Shown piece by piece: positions 44,441 through 55,949 of a stretch of DNA of 64,000 nt (the stretch's first letter is position 1; each line of letters begins with the position of its first letter). Location: NCBI RefSeq assembly GCF_910592395.1, contig NC_088314.1:16219998-16283997 (forward strand), given 5' to 3'. This DNA is from Lineus longissimus (taxonomy: Eukaryota > Nemertea > Pilidiophora > Heteronemertea > Lineidae). Under the pieces are notes generated by a model. The model saw nothing but the letters and a program-made list of their open reading frames with translations, did not search any database and was not told the origin of the DNA. A program made the translations under genes and the position numbers.

Positions 44441-44551
44441 ACCATTCCATCAGGCCGATCTTGCCGATATTGGATCCCAAAGTTACTGGAAATGGCTTCC
44501 AAATACGTTCTCTTTGTCTCCTTGCCGTGTTTACTGGCGTATTGCAAATGT
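44441..44551 (+). CDS. Candidate first coding exon with signal peptide
   Basis: The acceptor GAAATTTCAG at 44431-44440 and donor GTAAGT at 44552 bound an exon whose ATG at 44492 encodes MASKYVLFVSLPCLLAYCKC, a typical signal peptide, in phase 0. It would be a plus-strand gene starting inside or beside the receptor locus. I did not find a downstream exon that I recognise. Confidence 0.4.
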
Positions 44552-45312
44552 GTAAGTCACGCAAACACCCGCATCAAATATGAATTCCCATGTTTGCTTA
44601 ATTTGCGATTCTTTTCGTGTTTTGAAAGAAAATATTTGCCGCAGATAACTAAAGCACGACTTGTCTTCGTTAATGTTGCGTCTTTCCGTTGATGGCATGA
44701 GATACAGCGGCCTTTGCATGTTATGAGCTCTTCGCCCTTTGATGTTAGACACGGCTATAGTGATCATTAGAATACTCCCATCGGGTACAAACGCACTTAA
44801 AGACAGAAATATACAAACGCACTTAATAACGTAATTATTGAATGACCAGGGATCCATCGCGGTGATATGGGTAAACCATAACAAATCATAGGCGTAGCCA
44901 AGGGGAGGGAGCTTGAAATTGACCGTGGAATACCTTAGGATCTCGAAATGGACCAGCTACGTCCCTTGTGTTTTGGTGTTCGATCCCCTTCCTGCTAATC
45001 TCCGTCGCTTATGCCTATGCTATAGTGTGGGTCAATGGATTCGGAACAGTTATCAAAAAGTCCGAGTACAGTGCCACCAAGCGTATGCATCGAGCCAATC
45101 TAAAAACATTACCTTTTTTCACCAAGATTCGTTAGCACCCAATCTAAATGATGTAGGCTTATGATGTTTAATATTTAGATTTAATACTCCACTTTTAGAT
45201 CCATTCAACAACAGAAACTGGCCAAGTAATGATGCATTCATGCCAGATAGGTTTGTTACAGTAAAACAAATGTGTTTTAACCCCTTGTTACAGTAAAAAA
45301 ATCTCTATACTC

Positions 45313-45405
45313 CCCTAAGATTCTTTACCTATAACATTGATATAAGATTCCTAATATGTACGAAATGTATATAAGAATCTTATAAGAAACTAAATCTCTA
45401 TACTC
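45313..45405. repeat. Inverted repeat arm (partner 47243-47325)
   Basis: AAGATTCTTTACCTATAACA, then TAAGATTCCTAATATGTACG, are found in reverse at 47243-47325 with few changes. Arms are about 1.9 kb apart. Confidence 0.75.
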
Positions 45406-46188
45406 CCCCTTTTACGGACTAGAGTCGAGATATCAACAACTAAAATAGTACCGAACACATTGCGGCTGTCAGAGTGTCGTAATAAAAACATCCGCGCCTG
45501 TCAGCGCTGAGGTCGCGTGACAGTCTTTGTTACGTGATAAAGGGTGGGAGACTCTCTTCGACGGTGTCTAAAGAGCCAATAATTAGCCGAATTGACAAGT
45601 CACGGACTCTTGACTCAATATAAAAAAAAGCTTAAATGATCTTGATTGCGCCCCGACTTCGTCTCAAATAGTAGAATTATGACATGATTCTACCTTTATT
45701 TTATCATAGAATACGTACGACGACGCTTCGCTCAATCGGTAGACAAGTCTCAGAATAACACCAATTTCCAATGAACCTCGACGCAATTAAATCCAGAGAA
45801 TTGAAGTGCTGTCGTCAGGCGAGCGGCACCACTTGCAGTCGACCCTGCGCCAATCAGCGGTGATTAATACTGTTTTAATAACGTCTATGTCGCGGTTGCC
45901 TTGAGCGAGCCCGTAGAGGGAAGTAATATATAATCTATCATATGAGGCACTGGGCTGTTGACGGACGACACGATGCCTAACCTGTGGTCATATAACTACC
46001 CGCCGTGATTAAAGTGGTTTTGCTCTGATATGGCGTGATATACCGAGTCGTCGAAATATAGCCGGTTTAGGGCGTCTGATGCGCGATAGGCATTTGTTCA
46101 GGCATCCCCCAACCGGCTATATAGCGTCGACACATGCAGTACTTTAAGTTAAATTTTGTTGCACAACAAGGAAAGAGCTCATCACGGG

Positions 46189-46225
46189 TTGAAAATCCCG
46201 ATAGGTTTCTTATAAGATTCTTATA
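46189..46225. repeat. Second inverted arm (partner 47345-47378)
   Basis: AAAATCCCGATAGGTTTCTT followed by ATAAGATT matches, in reverse, AATCTTATCAGAAAATCTAT then CGGGATT at 47345-47378. Together with the outer pair it suggests nested insertions or one complex element in 45.3-47.4 kb. Confidence 0.55.
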
Positions 46226-47242
46226 TACACTAGCATTGTACCCGTGGCGCAGGCAGGTTCAAATGGGCTATACCTTGAATAGATTGAATTGCAATGAAAA
46301 TCTAATGCAATATCAAAGGAGCAATATTGAAGAGACAAATTAAACCAACCATTTGTCCACAGACTCGGACCCTGTGCGTGCTGTATGCGTGCATATAAAA
46401 GTAAATCAATTGGTCCGAATGAGATGATGAGGCAATGTGAATATACCTCGTTCCTTAGTCAGCAATATGCCCCTTTTTATACGGAGAAGAAGGAGAACCC
46501 AGATAGGCCTTCACATGTCGGCCTCCAAATGGCTCGGACCAATTGCACTATCACTACTAAAACTTTAAAATGCTTTGTTGATGTTCAGCACCGTGAGCAG
46601 CTCCTTGATAAGGCCATGCCAAGTTCAGAGTGCCTCTTCAGATACATCAAGTTTTGAAAGCTGTGGTGAGCACATAAACATACCATTGTAACCTTAATTT
46701 GAAAATCCCTTCATAATCAAGGGCTAGCAATATACGATAGACCATCAATTTGACCCCAGCTCCTTACTGCGGGAAAACCCAAGTCCAGCAACCAAAAGTA
46801 TCAAAATACATTTTTGTTTACATTTGAACTGCACACATGCGTTTGTTTACAATTTCTTTCCCGCGAAATCTAGAAGATCAGGTAACCTACAATCGTGGAT
46901 TGAAAATAACATTAACCTTGGTTCAGCAGGTCAACACGTGTACAGGCTGTTCCAATCATCCCCCTACAGCCAGCCGTTCAACAGGTAGTGTTAGTAACCC
47001 CACAGGGAGTGCAGGTGATTCATTAATCCCCTGCATAACTAAACAGCAATGGTTTGGCTTCCGTGAGTGATAAGGAGAATTGACCGTGTCCGATTAAAAT
47101 TCCCTCATTACTGCTCCGCTGAAGTAAATTTCCGAAAATAAACATGACGTTGCATCAGGATAACATATCACCTGCAAACGTGCAAAATTTCGAGACGAAA
47201 CACTACCCCCAAATGGCACTTTAGCGAGCCGCCTTATAGTAT

Positions 47243-47325
47243 TATGATATAGATTTCGTACATATTAGGAATCTTATGTCAATGTTATAGGTAAAGAATC
47301 TTATAGGTAAAGATTGTACATGTAC
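47243..47325. repeat. Inverted repeat arm (partner 45313-45405)
   Basis: Reverse-complement partner of the arm at 45313. Confidence 0.75.
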
Positions 47326-48824
47326 ATTGTATACCAAACTCGATAAGATCTTCCCTCGTAATCTTATCAGAAAATCTATCGGGATTCTTGACCTGGAAAG
47401 TCTCGACACTATCAACATGGACAATATGTTTGAATTCCAGATGACGGGACTATTACTAGTATTCGGATTAAAACATTACGTTATTTCTATTGTCTTTTAA
47501 ACAAAGCCCACTCGCGCCTAGGCCTAACTTCCCATTGTTTACAGTCTTATCAACGGGTCATCAGGGTTAACCTTGACAGCATCAATCCCACGAAACGCCT
47601 TTCAGGGTGGCAGATAGACCGAAACCGGCAAAGACAAGCGCAATGAAATATACCTAATAAAAAGTGTTGATATCAATGCTCCTTATGACATTCCAGATAT
47701 GTGGCTGGAGTGGTGCAGAAATACAGGTGAATTTCCGGTGGTTATTTCTTCAAGGCAATTGCAGTAGTAGAGGATGGGTGATGAGGTGATGAAGTGGCCG
47801 AATATTGGCCAATATACAGGACACGTGTATGTTTTGCGGCATAACGAAATTACATGTAAGGATGGTTTTGAAAAGCTTTTAGCGTGGTTTCATTTATCAT
47901 ACACGCTTGTTGCCAATACCATGTGTGACATTTTATTGTATTCAGTTCCATTCAATTCTTTGGCATTATTTGATATCAGCAGGGTCAATATCCAATGGTA
48001 AACTGGTCCTATCTGTCCCTATCTTGGATTGACCAGATTAGTAGTGAGCTGGACAAGCAATATAGGGGATAACGGGGGGGGCACGAGCCAATTTTTCTAA
48101 GGCACATATCATTTCTGGATCTCGACAACAAGAAATCCGCCTCAAAAATCTGTGGGGGGGGGGGTTAGCAAGATTCGACGGATAACAATTATGTAAATGT
48201 ATTTGTCAATTGAGGCCAACATAAATCGGAGAAAACCCTTTATCAAACTTTGTTTAATGGTTTGTCATAAAAGTTTCTTTTTCTTTTCCAAAGACCAAGG
48301 AGATCATTTTCTGACGTTCTTCGTTACAATAATAAGACATGTCAGCCTCAGGGTGGAGCGAAATGAAATATAAAGTGTCATAAACGCTAATGACGTGGTG
48401 TAAACCTAGGGCTAAACACAATTTGAGCTAAAAGCCCTATCGCCCAAAAGATCAGAGATTCAGTGGGTGTGAAAAATAGACTCATTACATATGATTAAAA
48501 TGTTATTAGGCCCATCATATGAGCGAAAGTTACGCTGAGTGTGCCACTCGTAAGACGGATGAGGCTACTTCCAACACGTATCTTCATACTTAACGTGACA
48601 CGAGACTATAACCGCTAGACGCAGGCTTCAAAATTAGAATGAGTGAGCTAAATCGATTTCACTCTCTTCAAATAGTCTTCCTATACTTAAAGCTAGTTAA
48701 GTTGGATTTGAAAGGTTGTGCCCTGCAAGAAAGACATTACTTGTATCGCATCCATGTACGCGCCAATACGGACGGAATACCTCACTGAGTGATCTTGCGC
48801 ATATGGACGTTGTAATTTTTCAAC

Positions 48825-48958
48825 TGGGGAGATTTCGCAAATCCCCCAAAACGCCAACGTAAACGCCCATTCCATTGCTTGACTTCCTGAAAAAGAAGTC
48901 GAACAATGGGATAGGCGTTCACGTGGATGTTTCGGGAGCTTTGCCAAAACTCCCTATT
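48825..48958. mobile_element. Hairpin MITE family C, copy 1
   Basis: TGGGGAGATTTCGCAAATCC at the left pairs with GGAGCTTTGCCAAAACTCCC at the right; almost the whole 134 bp folds on itself around GTTCGACTT/AAGTCGAAC. Related to 49133-49273. Confidence 0.8.
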
Positions 48959-49090
48959 GGGATGGTTTCCGTCCATTGCCTAATACACAGACGGCCGCGG
49001 CACAGTTGATGTAAAGAGTAACATGAGGATTTTACAATCTCAACATGATGTAATCACCTTAAAGCCATTCACGAAGGTTGTGATTTTACC

Positions 49091-49433
49091 TAGGCCGCGA
49101 TTATATAAATAAAGTTCGCGTTTTTGCATTTGATAGGGAGTTTTCGCAAGTCCCCCAAAAGACCAACGTGGTGAACATCTATCTCATTGTTTGACCCTAT
49201 GATAACGATGTCGAACAATGGATTAGATGTTCACCACGTTGGCGTTTCGGGGCTTTGCGAAAAGTCCCTATACTTGCAAGCGTGACACGGACAAGTCATT
49301 TCGAAAGACCGGGCTGCATACGATTCACGATGTCACTTTTCATCCTCACGTCTAGCCAAAATCAGTTAACTCGTTAAAAGTGAAACATGACTAGTGATCA
49401 ACGTTAACTCTACAATCATATAATCGCGGCCTA
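49091..49433. repeat. 16-bp perfect inverted repeats enclosing MITE C copy 2
   Basis: TAGGCCGCGATTATAT at 49091-49106 is exactly reverse-complemented at 49418-49433. They may be the ends of an older element into which MITE C inserted. Confidence 0.6.
49133..49273. mobile_element. Hairpin MITE family C, copy 2
   Basis: ATAGGGAGTTTTCGCAA at the left and TTTGCGAAAAGTCCCTAT at the right. The arms GACCAACGTGGTGAACATCT and AGATGTTCACCACGTTGGCG are perfect or near-perfect over about 60 bp. A younger copy than 48825. Confidence 0.85.
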
Positions 49434-49439
49434 AGGTTC

Positions 49440-52400
49440 CATGCCATTCAAGCCTCAATCGACGATCGACCAGATGTGACGCGTCATTTGAAGCTATGAA
49501 ATATTCACAATAATATTGATTCATTTCTCGTATATAGTTTAGTATTGTCATAAATCTCTGGTATAACATGTTTGCAAATAACTTGACATTCAAACTTTAA
49601 AGGTCCATCAAAGCAACTTGGTCAAACAATTTTCTACCGTTTCCTTGAACCACCAGCCTCGCAAAGAACAATTTGCAGTCCCGTATATTGATAACGATGC
49701 CATACCAGTCAATCAACGATGTGACCGATAGCAGAACAAGGCTGTCTCTTCTGCACTTGCCTTTCACTTGGAGTAGTACCAAAGTGGCACCGGAGTGTTG
49801 TAACGCTCGATGATCACTTTGACGCCTCCTAAAGCAACGTGCTACAGACACTGATGAGAGCATCACTAGATCACGGCCTCTCATCAGATAATACCGCATC
49901 AGTGTGGAAAGGGGTGGAACCCCGTAACTTTATTATCTACGCCGTGTTATATCATTAACAAGCCAATACATTCTGATGCTACTGGGGACTTTTTAAAGCT
50001 TACTATTTGACATTTTTACATAAATATTCATGATTGCAATCTTGGTAATTCGCCTTTTTGAAGAGCACTTCGGGTAAAGCTAGGATGATTTACATATATT
50101 ACAGTTCTTACCATCTGTTTGACCACATTAATTGTAGTGAAATATTAGGTGTGTTCTCCAATCAGGAGAAAAGCCCTGAAGAATTCACTGGGAGTCCATG
50201 ACAACCTGGAGACGTCACAGTAGAAGGCCATGAAGGCCCTCAAGCAGATGAGCTCGTTGGACATAACATGGATTGTTGTTTAGGATGTGTTATCGTTGCC
50301 TTTGCGGGTGACCCATGTACTAGGCCTTGCCACACAGAGAGACTTCACCGGAAATCTGTGTTGTGTATTGATAGCAACCTCCCTTAGCAGGCATTTAGAT
50401 TGTCAAAAAATACGCTCACACAAACTTATAGTGTATTTTAGGGCTCAAGTACACAATCAAATCTGCTATATATTCCGTCCATTCTATATATATAGTACAT
50501 ACATTTTCGTGATTAAAAAAAAAGATATAGGGATTTTCATCAAACTTTGCAGAAGTGTAGTCCTATATCTTGTCAATGTCATATGTGAATTTGAAAAAGT
50601 TATAATTTATTAGCATTTTCGTGAGACATGTCAGAATTTGAGACAACATACGCGGCCGTCTTTACTGCCTATGAGAGAATATCCTTCCGCCTCCGTAAAA
50701 TCTAGAAAAGGAGTTCCTATTTCAAAATCGACCTGAAATCTGTTAGTAAATATTATTCAAAATCAAAATACAATGTATAACCGAAAATGATGTTTGCAAA
50801 CCAAATAACTAACATTCCCTGCGGTATCTAGGCATGACAGGGCTTTTGAAGCATTTATTATAATATAACAGTTGATAGTGCTCTCAGCCCTTTAGGAATG
50901 CTACGAAAGCCAGCTGCGGGAGGATCGTGGACTGTCTCTCTCTAGCGAAAGCCAATACCGGCATCTTTGAATCACCATTGCAAACACGACTATCCTAAAT
51001 ACAAAATTCTATGAAATATACTTTCCTTTCATTATCATGTGGAACAAAAACATATTGTGCTGAATGCATTAAACCCAATAGCGAGAAATACATAGCGACG
51101 AAAGAACAATTTGGAAGCCGTAGAAAAGGTAATAGGATTGCTAAATTGAATATATTTCTGCCGATCAAAGACCAATTTTCGTCTTTGAGTTAAGAACTTT
51201 ATATACATGTAATTATATGCTACCATCAAAACGTATAATCTGAAGCATTTCATGTACCGGTACGTATACATCGGGGGCTTATCCAAATTCCGACAGCACA
51301 ACATCATGCATGTTGTCATTATGAGCATAAATATCGGGCAAGCAAAAAAAATCCTTTTGAAATTATGTTTCACAAAGACTGTTGATAGCAGGGACGATAT
51401 TTAGATTTTACCTGGGTTTATCTATCATTTGTCTGTCTTTTGCACATACAAATGTACCATACAACTCTTTTGCTGGCTTATATTTCCTCCCAAAAGAGAA
51501 GATAAATTTATCCTAGGGCCGTATCAAGTATTTCATGTCGTCGTGCAGGTAGGAAGATAAATCTCTGTCGTCCGCAGAAAAAATATTGTTACGATCTCCG
51601 CGACAATTAATGCATTGTATACCGTTTCACCTTATCGGAGTTGGGCGATTCCATTGTGTTCCACTGAACAACTGAGGCAACTTACAATGCGTAGTCTGTA
51701 TTAAATCATCACAATGGTCCACAAGAGGTACATTTTCTGATCATGCGCTCCAAATCGCCCTCTGAATGATGTTCGCCCTCAGTTTCTCAACTGGCATAAT
51801 TGTTATACCAGTTTCTTAAACATATAAGAGTCACGCAGACGCTAGAGGTGCGGACAAGGAGCAAAATTGCACGAAATCATGTTAGTCCGATCCGACTACC
51901 CGTGCCACGGCAAGTCATCGTCGTAATTAGTTCCTGCTGGAAACCCGAGATTGTGATCACAGTACGGACTCCTCGCCTACGGCCAAGCAATGATGACTGG
52001 CCTCTACTTCGCTGCCTGTTTACCATCAGAATAATTGGAGGACAAGAGGGAATAAATGCTAGGTGCCACACAGAATCTGCCCGAGGCTACTATGCAGGTC
52101 GATGCTATCAACGTACGTCAAGTATTTGTTAAACTAAATGCTGAAGGAAAAACACCTTTTTTCAGATATCGTATATAGCCCTTGCCGGTGTTCGCATATC
52201 GATCATTAAGAAAGCTGTTTCGTGGGGGTCGATACTATCGCGATTTGCCCTGATAACCCGTAAATAAGATAATAGGTCAAAGCGAGTTTAGGCCTAGATG
52301 CGAGCGGGCTTTCTTTAAAGACAATAGATCGTGTATTGGGCTAGCTGGGCCTGACATTTTTAACTGCGAAGTCAGGAGGTACGGGGCAAAATAACGTAAC

Positions 52401-55400
52401 GTGTGCCTATAACAAGCGCCTGTGTCTGAACCCTCCTAGTGCCTCTAAGTATTCATGCATTCTGGCATTGCTGGGTTTAATTAGAGTTTTTCAATGAATC
52501 TTCGCGAATTGAACAAAGCGGCGTACATCTGGCGCAAATTGGCGATTTACGGAGTATTCGGGTGTGCTTTCTTGCGATTTAAAGTACTGTAAAATTCTAT
52601 TTCCAATACTGAATCGTGTGTAATTAGATATGTCCACGTTCTTCAAGACTATAGTATGATATGCAATCGTCTTGTCCTATAATGGATTTTAAAATTCGAT
52701 CTTATCATCTTGGTCCGCTATATCCAAATAATGTGGTCTCCTGGGCAATTTGACCGTTTATATTTCAAGATAATATTCAATATGGACGAAATTTTAAGTT
52801 TTCTCAAAAAGACTGCCAAAGGGTTGAAATGATATATTTGAGCAGTAAAATCACATAGAAGATTGTAATAACAGAACTACCTGGTGTACTAACTAAATTC
52901 CCTAATACGAGACAGGTGGGTGAAAATATACCAAGATAAGATTGCAGATATTATCGATGCCCCATGGCATCTTTTACACTGAAAGAGAAACTAAAGTGAT
53001 TCATATTGTGTCCAACATGGTTTTTAATGTTTAAGTTTCGTTAATTGCAAACAGCAAAAACTAGTGAAAAAAATTGAATGAAATTTTTTTACAAACAGTC
53101 AAAAGTTAGGATGTTTATCAATAACCCGATATTCATGTACAAATGGAAGATAGGAATAAATTATGTTAAAGCGGGACTTAGCTAGCCACAGACGGGTACT
53201 GTATATGTGAAAGAGAAAGACAGCCCTGGAAATATACTGCCAAATCCCATATGCCACATCCTAACTATTTACACACCTAAGCAAGCAATAATTTCAAGTA
53301 TTAGCCGTTAGTCCATAATCACGGTCGTTGGCTGGTCAATCTATCACTGAGCAGACTGGCCTAATCTTGCCTGTCCTGACATCAGTAGGGAGACACGGCT
53401 GCTATCAACCAGTCACCAAACATCAGCGCTGCTAGATTGATCTTGGTATTAAGGTATAATGTAACATGTATACCGTGGCGTAATGATGTGGTCCAGGTCG
53501 GTAAATACCTTTTTAGTATCCCTATGGATTGTAGGTATGCTGCTGATAAGAGATCCTCAGCACCGAGTTGTGGTGATATATTTACTGTTACATTGGGCTT
53601 AAGTGTCAATTTACCTGCTCCCACTGTCAGCGGTGTGTGCCACAACCGCCCAACCGAACTAAGGTGAACCACCCACTACTGTAGTGTAACAACCCCTGAA
53701 GACAAATGCTCCACGACCCTGTTATACAGGTCAAAGACAGGCTGTGAGAACTGATTACTAGTCAATAACGGGCAAACCTGAGATTCAAAGAAGCGCCTCG
53801 CCATCGCCTAACTTACCGTCCAAAAAACGACGACCTAACCTATTGCTATGTGTGTTCATGGTTAGAACTTATTTGATGTACATGAATATAGAGTTTCAGA
53901 AAGGCGAGAGGCAACCTCTTGTAGTGAAGTCTAGTCTATTGTAAAAGCTAATTCTGTCAAAATCAAAGATGGCCGCCACACACGACCACGTCAAGAAGCC
54001 TGCCGAGTGGTTTACGCCTTGACGCCAAGTACACATTGACGGATGCAATTGAAAGGGTAGTTGTCCTGGTTGACTCATATTGGCTATGACTTTTGTTATA
54101 ATCAAATAAGACAAGCTTAAGTTATGGACACAACGAAGTAAAAACTCTATAAATAATGTTAGGTGTTTCAAATGTACTGGTGAAGCATATCTCTTACCGG
54201 AGACATTTCAATAAACCTCACGCTGTGAGAGAGTCTCTGGATCAAGAAAAGTGCCAAGCCTTTAATACTCCATACGCGATTTAGACGTTAATGAGATCGA
54301 CCATCGTCTATGTGCTACTTGTACTATATAGCTACATGTATATCATTTGGGCTTTTAAAAACAACAGTAGTTGGGTTTACATGTACATGTATGTCCTGAG
54401 ATCCTGATCAGTCCGAACAGTTTGGTGTAAAATTGTAAATAATCCATTATTCTGATGCAATGTGGCTAAATGTTATAAACAATTTTACAAACATACATAC
54501 ATTATAAAATTTGTGTGGGGCGCCTTTTGTTTCTGTTGCAAACAGGCTTAAACATTGTTAACTCCACTTTTCTGCTAAAAGGTCTAAAAGTTTTTAATAA
54601 TTCACCTGTTGCAAGGATGTCCCGTGTGTCTTCTTGATGAGTTTTGCATTGAAAATGAAGCAGAAATTTTGTGAGTCCCATGCTTTACTTATAATCTCGG
54701 AATCGGAATCTCGGAATCGGAAAGCGATTTGCGTGGAACGCGTCACCTCCTTGTAGTGTTCTCCGACGGGGGATCAAGCCGATGGTCATCAAGAGATAGC
54801 GAGTTTCCGTTAATTTCTATAATCGATCTTATCTCTGCCGCTACTCTGACAGCTTGTATGTACTCGCTTCTTATTAAAACACGATGAAGGCTTTCGGCAA
54901 CAGCCACGGGTTACAGGTCAAGGAATGCTTTAAGCTACGAGGTTGATCGAAGATGGTCATTTCATTGGCGTCAACTCGTTCCATATTAGACAGGATGTTA
55001 CGATTCTACTTGAGGTGGCCTAAACTGGCATATACATATCAGGGGAGTGGCGTTGTCGAAATAATCTTTCCGCACTTCATTTCCGATCGGGAAAACTCAC
55101 AAAAACATTCCACATCCATATGTTGAAGGCGTTGCGAGTGAAATACACGAAGCTTTACAACATTTTAACATGACCACAGAAGTGCGTGATTCATTTTGTT
55201 ATTATCTAAAAAGGGCAAGTGTGATACTTTTTACCTTTGAAGTAGTCAATGGTAGTTGGCACCTCAGTCCATCTTAAGTCATCTTGTATGATTATTATTG
55301 GTCATACATGCAGGCCGCGTATCACCAACATACTTTAGAACAGTTCCTATTAAACCCAACGTCGTTCATTAAAAAGTTTCAAAATTCAAAATTTAACTTG

Positions 55401-55560
55401 ACTAATGATATAATATCCAATTTAATTACAAAAATTTCAAATTATGTAAGAATACGTATGTTTATTTCTCTACACCTGCGCCACAAGATAATACCATGAT
55501 TCCGGTCATATTATTTTCCCTACATGTCACCCTATGTAGGATAGAAAGAGCGAGCCAAGG
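49440..55560. other. Gene-poor stretch
   Basis: Short open frames only: for example 49597-49899 (minus), 51035-51373 (minus, hydrophobic N-terminus) and 51800-52132 (plus). None shows a recognised domain. A tandem ATCTCGGAATCGGA pair lies near 54692-54720. Confidence 0.5.
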
Positions 55561-55569
55561 CCACTGTCA

Positions 55570-55945
55570 TAAGCCGCACGTACACCACCTGAAAATGGAC
55601 CGCCAATCTTGGTTCGCGAACCAATGCTGCACCATCGAAAATCCACCAAGCGCGTACACCAGCGCTGCAGCTAGTTATAAAATCCGGCAACAGATGGCGC
55701 GCAAACAATAAGCAGAAAGCGCCATTTCGAAAGCGCCGCCTGTCGCCGAACCATCTAACTAGCTAATTGCCGATCCAATAGCGCGTACACCACAACAAAG
55801 CCGAGCTTTTAACAAGCCGGGCGAATTTGGACCATCAAGCTTGATGGGACAAATTGGGCAATGGATTGCCGAACAAATTTGTCGCGGCAATGTGGTGGTG
55901 TACGTGCAATTGGTCCACCAATATTTCGTGGTGTACGCGCAACTA
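55570..55945. mobile_element. MITE-like element with GTACACCAC ends
   Basis: The left end TAAGCCGCACGTACACCACC and the right end, in reverse, TAGTTGCGCGTACACCACGA are inverted repeats, followed on each side by a GGACC word. The GCGCGTACACCA word recurs internally at about 55648 and 55781. GC-rich, no frame. Confidence 0.65.
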
Positions 55946-55949
55946 TAAT

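Larger units (their letters stand above)
44560..48820. other. Mostly non-coding, with inverted TATAAGATTC repeats
   Basis: Apart from the repeats listed separately, no gene is recognised. The frame at 44531-44884 (minus) has hydrophobic runs but no family. Confidence 0.45.

Noticed and set aside
48693-48976. Minus-strand frames of 64-84 aa
   Set aside because: Generated by the two arms of hairpin MITE C.
49597-49899. 100-aa minus-strand frame considered as an mGluR ligand-binding exon
   Set aside because: No match to conserved lobes; the DWYGIVINI segment is only superficially like the family's W-x-Y-V strand.
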